DNA of 25,940 bases from Bacteriovoracaceae bacterium UBA6144 (lineage in GTDB: Bacteria; Bdellovibrionota; Bacteriovoracia; Bacteriovoracales; Bacteriovoracaceae). The notes under the pieces are model-generated. The model saw only the letters and a list, made by a program, of their open reading frames with translations. It was not told the DNA's origin and ran no database searches. Shown piece after piece: positions 6,202 through 15,509 of this stretch (positions are counted from its first letter, which is position 1; every line of letters starts with the position of its first letter). Position numbers and translations under genes: made by a program. The stretch lies in contig DIVA01000084.1 in the NCBI GenBank assembly GCA_002435705.1, forward strand, positions 11,029-36,968. Direction: 5' to 3'.

Positions 6202-6235
6202 TGGAAGTGCATCCAAAAAATGCACTTCCATTTTT
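6202..6235 (+). terminator. Attenuator-like terminator between rplL and rpoB
   Basis: A perfect 11-bp stem, TGGAAGTGCAT (6202-6212) with ATGCACTTCCA (6220-6230), encloses loop CCAAAAA and is followed by five T residues. It lies in the 113-base rplL-rpoB gap, where E. coli has a partial terminator that lowers rpoBC relative to ribosomal protein mRNA. The short T run fits partial rather than complete termination. It could instead be an RNA-processing hairpin. Confidence 0.75.
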
Positions 6236-6282
6236 GCGTTTTAATAAAGCGTAATCTTTGAAGAAATTTTGAGGAGTCAGCA

Positions 6283-9200
6283 ATGACAAAAGTTTTCGCC
6301 CCCAACGCCTGGACGCGCAGAAGTTTTAGCAAAAACGACTACGTCATTCCACCACCATCACTCATGAAGCTCCAGATCAGCTCTTATGAGGATTTCTTGC
6401 AGAAGGATATCCCTCCTGTAAAACGTGAAGATAAGGGCCTTCAAGCCGTCTTCAAATCCATTTTTCCAATTTTTGATTTTAATAAAACAGTCTCTCTTGA
6501 GTTCGTGTCCTACACTCTCGAAGAGCCTAAATATACAGTGACAGAATGTCGCGCACGCGGAATGTCTTACGAATCACCTCTCAAGGTTACAGTTCGTTTG
6601 ATTTTCTACGATCTTAACTCTGAGAAAGAAGACGGTACAAAAACGATCTCTTCGATCAAGGAGCAGGAAGTTTACCTCGGTAACATTCCTCTTATGGCGC
6701 CAACAGGCTCATTTATCTTTAATGGTACTGAGCGTGTTATTGTTTCTCAGTTACACCGTTCACCCGGTATTATCTTTGAACACGATTCAGGCAAGAAGCA
6801 CTCATCAGGTAAACTCCTTTATTCAGCTCGCATTATCCCTCATCGTGGATCATGGCTTGATTTTGAGTTTGATCACAAAAACATTCTATATGCTCGTATC
6901 GATCGTAAGCGTAAGTTCCATGCAACAGTGGTTCTTAAGGCCATGGGATACAGTGTTTCAGAACTTCTCAAAGCATTCTACCCACTTGAGACTCTTCACC
7001 TCTCTGAGAAATCTTATGAGCGTGAATTAGACTTTGAACTCCTGAATGGAGCTCGTCTTGAAGATGACGTTGTTCATCCAAAGACTGGCGAAGCGATTAT
7101 CAAGAAAGGCAAGAAAATCACAAAAGCCTCTATTCAGAAGCTGAAGCAGTCGGGAATGAAGACTCTTCCAGCTAAGCTTGAAGACATCATTGGCAAAGTT
7201 GTTGCTGATGACATCTACGACAAGACAACGGGTGAAGTTCTTATCGCGGCTAACCAAGCCCTGACTGAAGCCAATATTTTTGAGCTCATGAATTCAGGCA
7301 ACAAGAAAGTTCAAGTTATCTACATTGATAACGTTAACTACTCTGATCAGATCAGAAACACCTTGTTCCTTGATAAGACGAACTCAACCGAAGACGCCCT
7401 TCTTAAAGTTTTCGAGCGTCTTCGCCCAGGTGAGCCACCAACACTCGAAGCTGCTGAACAGCTCTTCGGTGGTCTTTTCTTTAATGCTGTTAAGTATGAC
7501 CTCTCTAAAGTTGGTCGTATGAAGATCAACTATAAGTTTGGTCTGGATATTCCGGTTGAGAACACAATTCTCACGAAAGACGATATCCTGATGACGGTTA
7601 AGTACCTTGTTGATCTCAATAACGGTAAAGGTCAAGTTGATGATATCGATCACTTGGGTAACCGTCGTGTTCGCGCCGTGGGTGAGCTTCTTGAGAACCA
7701 ATTCCGCGTAGGTCTGGTTCGTATGGAGCGCGCCGTGAAGGAGCGCATGAGTATCCAAGAACTCGATACCATGATGCCTCACGATCTCGTGAACCAGAAA
7801 CCTGTAGCTGCTGCGATCAAAGAATTCTTTGGTTCATCTCAGCTTTCACAGTTCATGGATCAAACTAACCCACTTTCTGAAGTGACACACAAGCGTCGTC
7901 TTTCAGCTCTTGGCCCAGGCGGTCTCACTCGTGAGAGAGCTGGCTTCGAAGTTCGTGACGTTCACGCCACTCACTACGGCCGTATGTGTCCGATTGAGAC
8001 TCCAGAAGGACCAAACATCGGTCTTATCACGTCTCTTTCCACTTACGCGAAAGTTTCTGAGTATGGCTTCATTGAAACACCTTACCGTGTTGTTAACGAA
8101 GACCGCACTCTTGAGAAGAAAGTTCGTTACTTCTCTTCATTCGAAGAAGAAGGAAAGATTATCGCTCAAGCTGACCGCGCTTCGATCACTGAAGGCCGCG
8201 TGAAAGGTCACATGATTCCAGCTCGTAAACAGGGTGAACTTGCCCTTGTTGATGAGTCAGAAGTGGATCTCATGGACGTTTCTCCGTCTCAGATGATTTC
8301 GATCGCAACATCCCTCATTCCATTCTTGGAACATGATGATGCGAACCGTGCACTCATGGGTTCAAACATGATGAGACAGGCCGTGCCTGTTATCAGAACG
8401 GATGCTCCTATTGTTGGTACTGGAGTAGAAAATGTTGTGGCCCGTGACTCAGGAGCCATTCTCTTCGCTGAACATGATGGTAAAGTTATTTTCGTTGATT
8501 CAAACCGTATTGTTATCCAACGTGATAACTTTAAGGAAGATGAATCAGGCGTTGATATCTATCATCTTGTTAAGTATCAGCGTACGAACCAAAACACCTG
8601 TGCTAACCAACGTGCTCTCGTAAAAGAGGGTGATATTGTTAGACTTGGAGACGTAATCGCTGACGGTCCAGGTACACAGTACGGTGACTTGGCTCTTGGT
8701 CATAACATCCTCGTGGCATTCATGCCTTGGGGTGGATATAACTACGAAGATTCAATCCTCATCAATGAGAAGCTTCTGGCTCAAGATGTGTTTACTACTG
8801 TTCACATTGAAAACTATGAAGTTGAAGCTCGTGACACAAAACTAGGCAAGGAAGAAATCACTCGCGATATTCCAAACGTTTCTGAAGAGGCCCTCAAGGA
8901 CCTCGACGAAGCGGGAATTATCCGTGTTGGGGCAATCGTAAAGCCGGGCGACGTTCTGGTTGGTAAGATTACTCCAAAGGGTGAAACTCAGCTCTCTCCT
9001 GAAGAAAAACTTCTTAAGGCTATCTTCGGTGACAAGGCCGGCGACGTGAAAGACACCTCTCTTCGCGTACCATCTTCTGTTCGCGGTACTGTGATTGATG
9101 CCCACGTGTTTACACGTGAAGGCGTTGAGCTTGACCAGCGTTCAAAAGCCATCATCGAGCGTGAAACTACTCTTATTCGTCGTGATGAGAATATCGAAGT

Positions 9201-10404
9201 TAAAGCTATCCAGCGCTCAGCCATTCGTAAGATTGCTGAAATGCTTGGTGGAGCAACGATCGAAGATAAACTCATCTCTGAAGACGGATCAACTGAGCTT
9301 CTTAAGAAGGGCACGAAGATTACTGAAGAAGTTCTTTTCGAAATCCCATTCGAGCTTATTGGTTACTTGCCACTTAAGGCTGAGCAGGAAGAAAGACTTT
9401 CTGAATACTTTGCTGATATCCGCAACCGTATCAACCGCGTTCGCTCAAAAGCGAATGAGCAAATTGCTAAGCTCCACAAGGGTGACGAGTTGCCACCAGG
9501 CGTGATCAAGAAAGTTGTCGTTTATATTGCGATCAAGAGAAAGCTCCAGGCCGGTGATAAGATGGCGGGACGTCACGGTAACAAAGGTGTTATCTCACGC
9601 GTTCTTCCTCTTGAAGACATGCCTTATATGGCTGACGGTACTCCGGTGGAAATCGTATTGAATCCACTAGGTGTTCCATCACGTATGAACATCGGACAGC
9701 TTCTTGAATTGCACCTTGGTTGGGCTGGTCGCGGTCTTGGAGACAAGATTTCAACTATGCTTGAGCAAAAAATGGATATCTCTCGCATTAAGGATCTTAT
9801 TTCTAAGATTTATAAGTCAGCTGAGTCTGATGCCTGGTTGAAGAAAGCCAAGGATGAAGAAGTTTACCGTTTGGCTGAGCAACTTCAGTCTGGCGTTCGT
9901 TTCGCAAGCCCAGTGTTTGACGGAGCAACTGAAGAAGATATCGAAGAGATGCTAGAGCTTGCTGACCTCGACAAGAGTGCTAAAACCACACTTTTCGACG
10001 GAATTACTGGTGAAGCATTCTCTGAAGAAGTAACCGTTGGTTCAATGTATATGCTGAAGCTTCACCACTTGGTGGATGAGAAGATTCACGCTCGTTCAAC
10101 TGGTCCTTACTCACTCGTTACTCAGCAGCCACTTGGTGGTAAGGCTCAGTTCGGGGGTCAGCGACTTGGAGAAATGGAAGTGTGGGCACTTGAAGCTTAC
10201 GGTGCTGCTTATACTCTACAAGAGTTCCTCACAGTTAAGTCGGACGACGTTGTTGGCCGTACAAGAATGTATGAATCAATTGTAAAAGGTGAGCAAGTAC
10301 TTGAGCCGGGTCTACCAGAGTCTTTTAACGTTCTTATCCGTGAGCTTCAAGCTCTCGCACTAGACGTGAAACTCGAAGAGCCAGCTACTGAAACGTTACT
10401 TTAA
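6283..10404 (+). CDS. rpoB: DNA-directed RNA polymerase subunit beta
   Basis: A 1373-aa catalytic beta subunit. The rifampicin pocket spans residues 517-543 (GSSQLSQFMDQTNPLSEVTH then KRRLSALGPGGL); every classical position (E. coli Q513, D516, S522, H526, R529, S531, L533, here +10) has the sensitive wild-type residue. The acidic pair ED at 822-823 in NYEDSILINEK and the lysines of GDKMAGRHGNKG at 1091-1101 belong to the active centre. The length exceeds E. coli's 1342 by 31, consistent with proteobacterial lineage inserts. ATG 6283 follows GAGGAG. rpoC begins 21 bases later. Confidence 0.99.
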   Translation: MTKVFAPNAWTRRSFSKNDYVIPPPSLMKLQISSYEDFLQKDIPPVKREDKGLQAVFKSIFPIFDFNKTVSLEFVSYTLEEPKYTVTECRARGMSYESPLKVTVRLIFYDLNSEKEDGTKTISSIKEQEVYLGNIPLMAPTGSFIFNGTERVIVSQLHRSPGIIFEHDSGKKHSSGKLLYSARIIPHRGSWLDFEFDHKNILYARIDRKRKFHATVVLKAMGYSVSELLKAFYPLETLHLSEKSYERELDFELLNGARLEDDVVHPKTGEAIIKKGKKITKASIQKLKQSGMKTLPAKLEDIIGKVVADDIYDKTTGEVLIAANQALTEANIFELMNSGNKKVQVIYIDNVNYSDQIRNTLFLDKTNSTEDALLKVFERLRPGEPPTLEAAEQLFGGLFFNAVKYDLSKVGRMKINYKFGLDIPVENTILTKDDILMTVKYLVDLNNGKGQVDDIDHLGNRRVRAVGELLENQFRVGLVRMERAVKERMSIQELDTMMPHDLVNQKPVAAAIKEFFGSSQLSQFMDQTNPLSEVTHKRRLSALGPGGLTRERAGFEVRDVHATHYGRMCPIETPEGPNIGLITSLSTYAKVSEYGFIETPYRVVNEDRTLEKKVRYFSSFEEEGKIIAQADRASITEGRVKGHMIPARKQGELALVDESEVDLMDVSPSQMISIATSLIPFLEHDDANRALMGSNMMRQAVPVIRTDAPIVGTGVENVVARDSGAILFAEHDGKVIFVDSNRIVIQRDNFKEDESGVDIYHLVKYQRTNQNTCANQRALVKEGDIVRLGDVIADGPGTQYGDLALGHNILVAFMPWGGYNYEDSILINEKLLAQDVFTTVHIENYEVEARDTKLGKEEITRDIPNVSEEALKDLDEAGIIRVGAIVKPGDVLVGKITPKGETQLSPEEKLLKAIFGDKAGDVKDTSLRVPSSVRGTVIDAHVFTREGVELDQRSKAIIERETTLIRRDENIEVKAIQRSAIRKIAEMLGGATIEDKLISEDGSTELLKKGTKITEEVLFEIPFELIGYLPLKAEQEERLSEYFADIRNRINRVRSKANEQIAKLHKGDELPPGVIKKVVVYIAIKRKLQAGDKMAGRHGNKGVISRVLPLEDMPYMADGTPVEIVLNPLGVPSRMNIGQLLELHLGWAGRGLGDKISTMLEQKMDISRIKDLISKIYKSAESDAWLKKAKDEEVYRLAEQLQSGVRFASPVFDGATEEDIEEMLELADLDKSAKTTLFDGITGEAFSEEVTVGSMYMLKLHHLVDEKIHARSTGPYSLVTQQPLGGKAQFGGQRLGEMEVWALEAYGAAYTLQEFLTVKSDDVVGRTRMYESIVKGEQVLEPGLPESFNVLIRELQALALDVKLEEPATETLL

Positions 10405-10425
10405 TTTTAGAGGAGCAACAGTCAC

Positions 10426-13400
10426 ATGAAAGACTTGCTAAACTTTTTTGATAAGCCTAAAGATCCTGTTAGCGTGCAAGCCATCTCTATCAAGATGGCT
10501 AGCCCTGACACCATTCGTGAATGGTCATTTGGCGAAGTAAAGAAACCAGAAACAATCAACTACCGTACTTTCAAGCCAGAGCGTGACGGTCTTTTTTGTG
10601 CCAAAATCTTTGGACCGATAAAGGACTACGAGTGTATCTGCGGTAAGTATAAGCGTATGAAGCACCGTGGAGTTGTTTGTGAGAAGTGTGGCGTTGAAGT
10701 CACTCTTTCCAAAGTTCGCCGTGAGCGTTGTGGGCACATTGAACTCGCTACACCAGTGGCTCACATCTGGTTCTTGCGTTCTCTTCCAAGTCGTATTGGT
10801 GCTCTTCTTGACCTTACACTTAAGGATCTCGAGCGCATTCTATACAACGAAGCCTATATTGTTCTTCAGTCAGCAACGACTGGAACAGATGGCGGCTTAG
10901 AAGTGGGTTCAATCCTCACTGAGCAAAAGTTTCATGAGCTTAAGTCTGCCTCAGTGGATTTTAAAGCTGGCATGGGCGGAGAGATCGTTAAGGACCTTCT
11001 TTCTAAAGTTGACCTTGATATTCTCAACAAAGAGCTTCGCAGAGGCCTTAAAGACGCTACAACCGACCTTTCACGCGCTAAAATTATTAAGCGTTTGAAA
11101 GTGGTTGAATCTCTTCTTAAGAGCTCTAACAAGCCTGACTGGTTCATGATGGATGTGATCCCTGTCCTTCCACCAGATCTTCGTCCTCTTGTGCCACTTG
11201 AAGCTGGCCGTTTTGCCACTTCTGACCTTAACGATCTCTATCGCCGCGTGATCAACCGTAACAACCGTTTGAAGCGCCTCAAGGAATTGAACGCTCCAGA
11301 AATCATTATCCGTAACGAAAAGCGTATGCTTCAAGAAGCAGTTGATGCTCTCTTTGATAATGGTCGCCGTGGGAAAGTATTCACAGGTGCAAACAAGCGT
11401 CCATTGCGTTCACTTTCAGATATGTTGAAAGGTAAGCAAGGTCGTTTCCGTCAAAACCTTCTTGGTAAGCGTGTAGACTATTCTGGTCGTTCGGTGATTG
11501 TGGTTGGACCTAATCTTCGTCTTCACCAGTGTGGTCTTCCAAAATTGATGGCATTGGAACTTTTCAAGCCATTTATTTACAACAAACTGATTGAGAAAGG
11601 TCACTGTACGACAATTAAAGTGGCTAAAAAAATGGTAGAGCAGCAGCGCCAGGAAGTCTGGGATATTCTCGAGGACGTAGTTCAAGAGCACCCTGTTCTT
11701 CTTAACCGTGCTCCAACTCTTCACCGTCTTGGTATTCAAGCCTTTGAACCTGTATTGATCGAAGGTAAAGCTATTCAGCTTCACCCCCTAGTTTGTACGG
11801 CATTCAACGCTGACTTCGACGGTGACCAGATGGCTGTTCACGTTCCATTGTCAATTGAAGCTCAAATTGAAGCTCGTGTATTGGCCATGTCAACGAACAA
11901 CATACTTTCTCCAAAAGATGGAACGCCTATTATCGTTCCCTCACAGGATATTGTTCTTGGTATGTACTACATGTCTCGCGTGCGCCCGTTCGCTCGCGGT
12001 CACAGCAAGGTGTTTTCTTCTAAAGAAGAAGCCCAGTTTGCTTATCACACCGGAAATCTCCACCTTCAGGCTCCTATCAAGATTCGTATTGAGGGCAAGC
12101 TAGTTGAGACAACCGTAGGTCGTACATTCGTTTACAACATTCTTCCAAAGTGTCTTGAGTACTCAGACATCAACAAGATCCTCAATAAGAAGGAACTTGC
12201 GAAGCTGATTGATAAAGCCTACCGCAAAGGTTCAGAGAAAGACACGGTTCTGTTCGCAGACTCGATCATGAAAATGGGTTACGAGTACGCGACAAAAGCT
12301 GGTATCTCAATCAACGTTAAAGATATGACTATTCCGAAAGAGAAGCCTGCCATTATTGGTGGTGCTCAAAGCGAAGTAGAAAAAATCACTAACGAGTATA
12401 ACGAAGGTTCAATCACAAACGGTGAGCGATACAACAAGATCGTCGACGTTTGGGCTCAAACCAACGAGAAGCTTTCAAAAGTGTTGATCGAAAACCTTTC
12501 TAAGCAGGATTTCACCTCTGAAGATGGTAAAGAATCAACAAAAGCTCCTTCATTCAACGCGATCTTTATGATGGCTGATTCTGGAGCCCGAGGCTCTAAC
12601 GTTCAGATCCGTCAGCTCGCAGGTATGCGCGGTTTGATGGCTAAGCCTTCAGGCGAAATCATTGAGACTCCGATCACATCTAACTTCCGTGAAGGTCTGA
12701 CGGTTCTTCAGTACTTTGCTTCTTCACACGGTGCTCGTAAGGGTCTCGCAGATACAGCTCTTAAGACAGCTAACTCAGGTTACCTCACTCGTCGTCTCGT
12801 GGACGTTGCTCAGGACGGTATTATTCGCTCTGTGGATTGTGGCGCTGATGATGGTGTGATGGTTCAATCTCGCATTGAAGCTGGTGAGATCGTTGAGCAC
12901 GTTGCCGAGCGTATTCTTGGTCGCGTGGCCCTTGAAGATCTTAAGGGTAAAGATGGAAATGCTATTTTCAAGCGTAACCATCTCTTTGTTGAAAAAGACG
13001 TTGCACTCTTGAAAGCAGAAGAAGTTGACCAAATTAAGGTTCGCTCAGTTCTAACATGTAAAGAGAAGTACGGTTTCTGTGCTCTCTGTTTTGGACGCGA
13101 TCTGGCCCGTGGTAAGCTGGTCTCTGATGGTGAAGCAGTCGGTATTATCGCTGCTCAATCAATCGGTGAGCCAGGAACTCAGCTCACGATGAGAACATTC
13201 CATATCGGTGGTACAGCTACTGCCGGAGCTCAAGTTAACAAAACTGAAGCCAAGACTTCAGGTGTTGTACACTTTGATAATGTAAAAGTGTTTGCTCGTG
13301 CTGACGGACTTTCAATCATCATGAACAAAACAGGGGAAATTGTTATCAAGACATCTGCTGGCGTTGAGAAAGAGCGCTACCCAGCTGTTTATGGTGCTTC

Positions 13401-14544
13401 AATCTTCTTCAAAAACGGTCAAGAAATTAACGTTGGTGATAAGATCCTCGAATGGGATCCATTTGCTATGCCGATCATTTCTGAAGTTGCCGGTACAGTT
13501 AAGTACGAGGACCTTGTTCTTGGTGCAACTTATACTGAAAACGTCGACTCCGTGACTGGTCTTTCACACAGAGTTGTGATCGAAGCAAAAGGCAAAGAAG
13601 ATCTATCTAAGCAACCACGAGTTGTGATTTGTGACGACGCTGGCGTGCCAGTGGTTGTTCCAGGAACAAAGCGTATTGCTTCTTATACTCTTCCTGTTGG
13701 CTCAAACGTTGTTGTGAATCCAGGTGATAAGATCGACGGTGGTGTGATCATGGCTAAAGTACAGCGTGAATCTACTAAGACGAAAGATATCACCGGTGGT
13801 CTCCCACGCGTTGCCGAGCTCTTCGAAGCTCGTAAGCCTGGTAACAGCTCACAGATCGCAGATATCGCTGGTACCGTTGAATACGGTCCTGAGGTTCGCG
13901 GCTCTCGTAAGATCATCATCAAGCCTGAAGATGGCAGTGAGGCAGTGGTTTACACCATTCCAAAGGGTCGCTATGTGGTTGTGAACGAAGGTGACTACGT
14001 TCGCCCAGGTGACCAGATTATGGATGGCCCAACCAACCCACACGATATCCTTCGCGTGCTAGGTGATAAGGCTGTTGCCCGCTATATTGTGGATGAAATT
14101 CAAGAAGTATACCGCCTTCAAGGTGTTAAAATCGATGATAAGCACATCGAAGTAATCGTTAGTCAGATGTTGAAGAAAGTTGAAATCACTGACCCAGGTG
14201 ACTCAATTTTCGTTCAAGGTGATTCAGTCACTAAGGCAGAGTTGGCCGAAGAGAATGAACGCTTAATCGCTCAGGGACTCCAACCAGCAGAGGCTAAGCC
14301 TCTTCTTCTTGGTATCACTAAAGCGTCTCTTACTACTGAAAGCTTCCTGTCTGCTGCGTCGTTCCAGGAAACCACTAAGGTTCTTACCCAAGCTACACTC
14401 GAAGGTAAGAAAGATGTGCTCTTAGGTCTCAAGGAAAACGTTTTGATGGGCCGCTTAATTCCAGCAGGAACCGGCTTGCCGCGTTATGCTGGCTTCCAAG
14501 CGGAAGTAACAAGGGATGAAAATCCCTTTATGATGAATCTTTAA
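10426..14544 (+). CDS. rpoC: DNA-directed RNA polymerase subunit beta'
   Basis: A 1372-aa catalytic subunit. The N-terminal zinc site has Cys70, Cys72, Cys85 and Cys88. The magnesium-binding NADFDGD lies at residues 461-467 (Asp463, 465, 467). The bridge helix follows DSGARGSNVQIRQLAG near 717-732. The second zinc site uses Cys805, Cys878, Cys885 and Cys888. The trigger loop has GTQLTMRTFHIGG with Met922, Arg923 and His926. The length between trigger loop and C terminus implies an insertion like the proteobacterial SI3. ATG 10426 follows GAGGAG. No terminator is evident after it; a structured leader then rpsL follow. Confidence 0.99.
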   Translation: MKDLLNFFDKPKDPVSVQAISIKMASPDTIREWSFGEVKKPETINYRTFKPERDGLFCAKIFGPIKDYECICGKYKRMKHRGVVCEKCGVEVTLSKVRRERCGHIELATPVAHIWFLRSLPSRIGALLDLTLKDLERILYNEAYIVLQSATTGTDGGLEVGSILTEQKFHELKSASVDFKAGMGGEIVKDLLSKVDLDILNKELRRGLKDATTDLSRAKIIKRLKVVESLLKSSNKPDWFMMDVIPVLPPDLRPLVPLEAGRFATSDLNDLYRRVINRNNRLKRLKELNAPEIIIRNEKRMLQEAVDALFDNGRRGKVFTGANKRPLRSLSDMLKGKQGRFRQNLLGKRVDYSGRSVIVVGPNLRLHQCGLPKLMALELFKPFIYNKLIEKGHCTTIKVAKKMVEQQRQEVWDILEDVVQEHPVLLNRAPTLHRLGIQAFEPVLIEGKAIQLHPLVCTAFNADFDGDQMAVHVPLSIEAQIEARVLAMSTNNILSPKDGTPIIVPSQDIVLGMYYMSRVRPFARGHSKVFSSKEEAQFAYHTGNLHLQAPIKIRIEGKLVETTVGRTFVYNILPKCLEYSDINKILNKKELAKLIDKAYRKGSEKDTVLFADSIMKMGYEYATKAGISINVKDMTIPKEKPAIIGGAQSEVEKITNEYNEGSITNGERYNKIVDVWAQTNEKLSKVLIENLSKQDFTSEDGKESTKAPSFNAIFMMADSGARGSNVQIRQLAGMRGLMAKPSGEIIETPITSNFREGLTVLQYFASSHGARKGLADTALKTANSGYLTRRLVDVAQDGIIRSVDCGADDGVMVQSRIEAGEIVEHVAERILGRVALEDLKGKDGNAIFKRNHLFVEKDVALLKAEEVDQIKVRSVLTCKEKYGFCALCFGRDLARGKLVSDGEAVGIIAAQSIGEPGTQLTMRTFHIGGTATAGAQVNKTEAKTSGVVHFDNVKVFARADGLSIIMNKTGEIVIKTSAGVEKERYPAVYGASIFFKNGQEINVGDKILEWDPFAMPIISEVAGTVKYEDLVLGATYTENVDSVTGLSHRVVIEAKGKEDLSKQPRVVICDDAGVPVVVPGTKRIASYTLPVGSNVVVNPGDKIDGGVIMAKVQRESTKTKDITGGLPRVAELFEARKPGNSSQIADIAGTVEYGPEVRGSRKIIIKPEDGSEAVVYTIPKGRYVVVNEGDYVRPGDQIMDGPTNPHDILRVLGDKAVARYIVDEIQEVYRLQGVKIDDKHIEVIVSQMLKKVEITDPGDSIFVQGDSVTKAELAEENERLIAQGLQPAEAKPLLLGITKASLTTESFLSAASFQETTKVLTQATLEGKKDVLLGLKENVLMGRLIPAGTGLPRYAGFQAEVTRDENPFMMNL

Positions 14545-14553
14545 ATAAAACGA

Positions 14554-14602
14554 CTTGAAAGAGGCTTGGGGGCCGTGTTAGAACCCCAAGTCACTTTCCA
14601 AG
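14554..14602 (+). promoter_or_regulatory. Long stem-loop in the rpsL leader
   Basis: The inner stem CTTGGGG (14565-14571) pairs perfectly with CCCCAAG (14584-14590) around a 12-nt loop. After a symmetric AGG/TCA internal loop, CTTGAAAG (14554-14561) pairs with CTTTCCAAG (14594-14602) with one bulged C. The structure ends six bases before the rpsL Shine-Dalgarno AGGAG (14609-14613) and has no T run. It may be an autoregulatory leader for the str genes, but I do not recognise a known family. Confidence 0.6.
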
Positions 14603-14622
14603 AAATGTAGGAGATGGTTGCA

Positions 14623-14997
14623 ATGCCAACAATTAACCAGCTTGTCCGTCAGGGCAGAACATTAACAAAGTACCGTACAAAAGCTCCAGCGCTTGAGTCT
14701 TGTCCTCAACGCCGTGGTGTTTGTACACGTGTGTATACAACAACACCTAAGAAACCAAACTCTGCTCTTCGTAAAGTTTGTAAGGTTAAACTCACATCTG
14801 GTTACGAAGTCATTTCGTATATCGGCGGTGAAGGTCACAACCTACAAGAGCACAGTATCGTTTTGATCCGTGGTGGTCGTGTTAAAGACTTACCCGGTGT
14901 TCGTTACCATACAGTGCGTGGAGCACTCGATGCCTCTGGAGTTGAGAAACGTCGTAAGCGTCGCTCACTTTATGGCGCTAAGAAACCTAAGAAGTAA
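14623..14997 (+). CDS. rpsL: Small-subunit ribosomal protein S12
   Basis: A 124-aa decoding-centre protein that controls accuracy. PTINQLVR at the N terminus, TTTPKKPNSALRK at 40-52 and GGRVKDLPGVRYHT at 84-97 are diagnostic. Lys43 and Lys88, the residues changed in streptomycin-resistant mutants, are wild type, and Asp89, the usual methylthiolation site, is present. ATG 14623 is chosen over ATG 14614 because AGGAG (14609-14613) is nine bases upstream and MPTINQ is the standard start. rpsG follows after 13 bases, so the long rpsL-rpsG S7 site of E. coli is absent. Confidence 0.98.
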   Translation: MPTINQLVRQGRTLTKYRTKAPALESCPQRRGVCTRVYTTTPKKPNSALRKVCKVKLTSGYEVISYIGGEGHNLQEHSIVLIRGGRVKDLPGVRYHTVRGALDASGVEKRRKRRSLYGAKKPKK

Positions 14998-15010
14998 TCT
15001 GGAGTAAATT

Positions 15011-15481
15011 ATGAGCCGTAAGCATAAAGCAGAAATCCGTGATGTGTTGCCTGATCCAAAGTTTGGCGACCAACTAATCACAAAGTTCATCAATTGCATG
15101 ATGTACGATGGAAAGAAATCAACAGCTGAAGCTATCTTCTACGGAGCTCTCTCTATTGTTGAGCAGAAGTCTGGAGAAGAAGGTCTTAAAGTTTTCAAAA
15201 AAGCTATGAACAACGTTAAGCCAGCTGTAGAAGTTAAGTCTCGCCGTATCGGTGGAGCAACTTACCAAGTACCTATCGAAGTTCGTCCTGCTCGCAAGCA
15301 GTCACTTGCTATTCGCTGGTTGCGTGAATATTCACGCTCACGCGCAGGCAAAGATATGACTTCTAAACTAGCTGATGAAATTTTAGATGCAGCAAATAAC
15401 CGTGGCGGAGCTGTTAAGAAACGTGAAGACGTTTACAAAATGGCTGAAGCTAACAAGGCTTTTGCTCACCTTAAGTGGTAA
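15011..15481 (+). CDS. rpsG: Small-subunit ribosomal protein S7
   Basis: A 156-aa primary 16S rRNA-binding protein that nucleates the 30S head. Recognised by the N-terminal RDVLPDPKFGDQLITKFIN, the central KPAVEVKSRRIGGATYQVP and the ARKQSLAIRWL stretch. Length matches the common bacterial form. TGGAG precedes ATG 15011. The next gene, fusA, begins 19 bases after the stop without a clear ribosome-binding site. Confidence 0.98.
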   Translation: MSRKHKAEIRDVLPDPKFGDQLITKFINCMMYDGKKSTAEAIFYGALSIVEQKSGEEGLKVFKKAMNNVKPAVEVKSRRIGGATYQVPIEVRPARKQSLAIRWLREYSRSRAGKDMTSKLADEILDAANNRGGAVKKREDVYKMAEANKAFAHLKW

Positions 15482-15496
15482 TTAAAAAGTCTCTAA

Positions 15497-15509
15497 TCCC
15501 ATGAAGGGA
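15497..15509 (+). promoter_or_regulatory. Small hairpin presenting the fusA start codon
   Basis: TCCC (15497-15500) pairs with GGGA (15506-15509) around the loop ATGAA, so the AUG is in the hairpin loop. The 19-base rpsG-fusA gap has no purine-rich Shine-Dalgarno at a usual distance. Initiation may rely on coupling to rpsG or on the exposed AUG. The stem is only four pairs, so this may be coincidence. Confidence 0.35.

Noticed and set aside
7831..7911. Possible rifampicin-resistance changes in rpoB
   Set aside because: All classical resistance positions that I could number carry the sensitive wild-type residue; the differences from E. coli (such as Thr for Asn at 528) are not known resistance changes to me.
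14554..14602. rpsL leader hairpin as a terminator after rpoC
   Set aside because: No T run follows the stem, so an intrinsic terminator is not supported.
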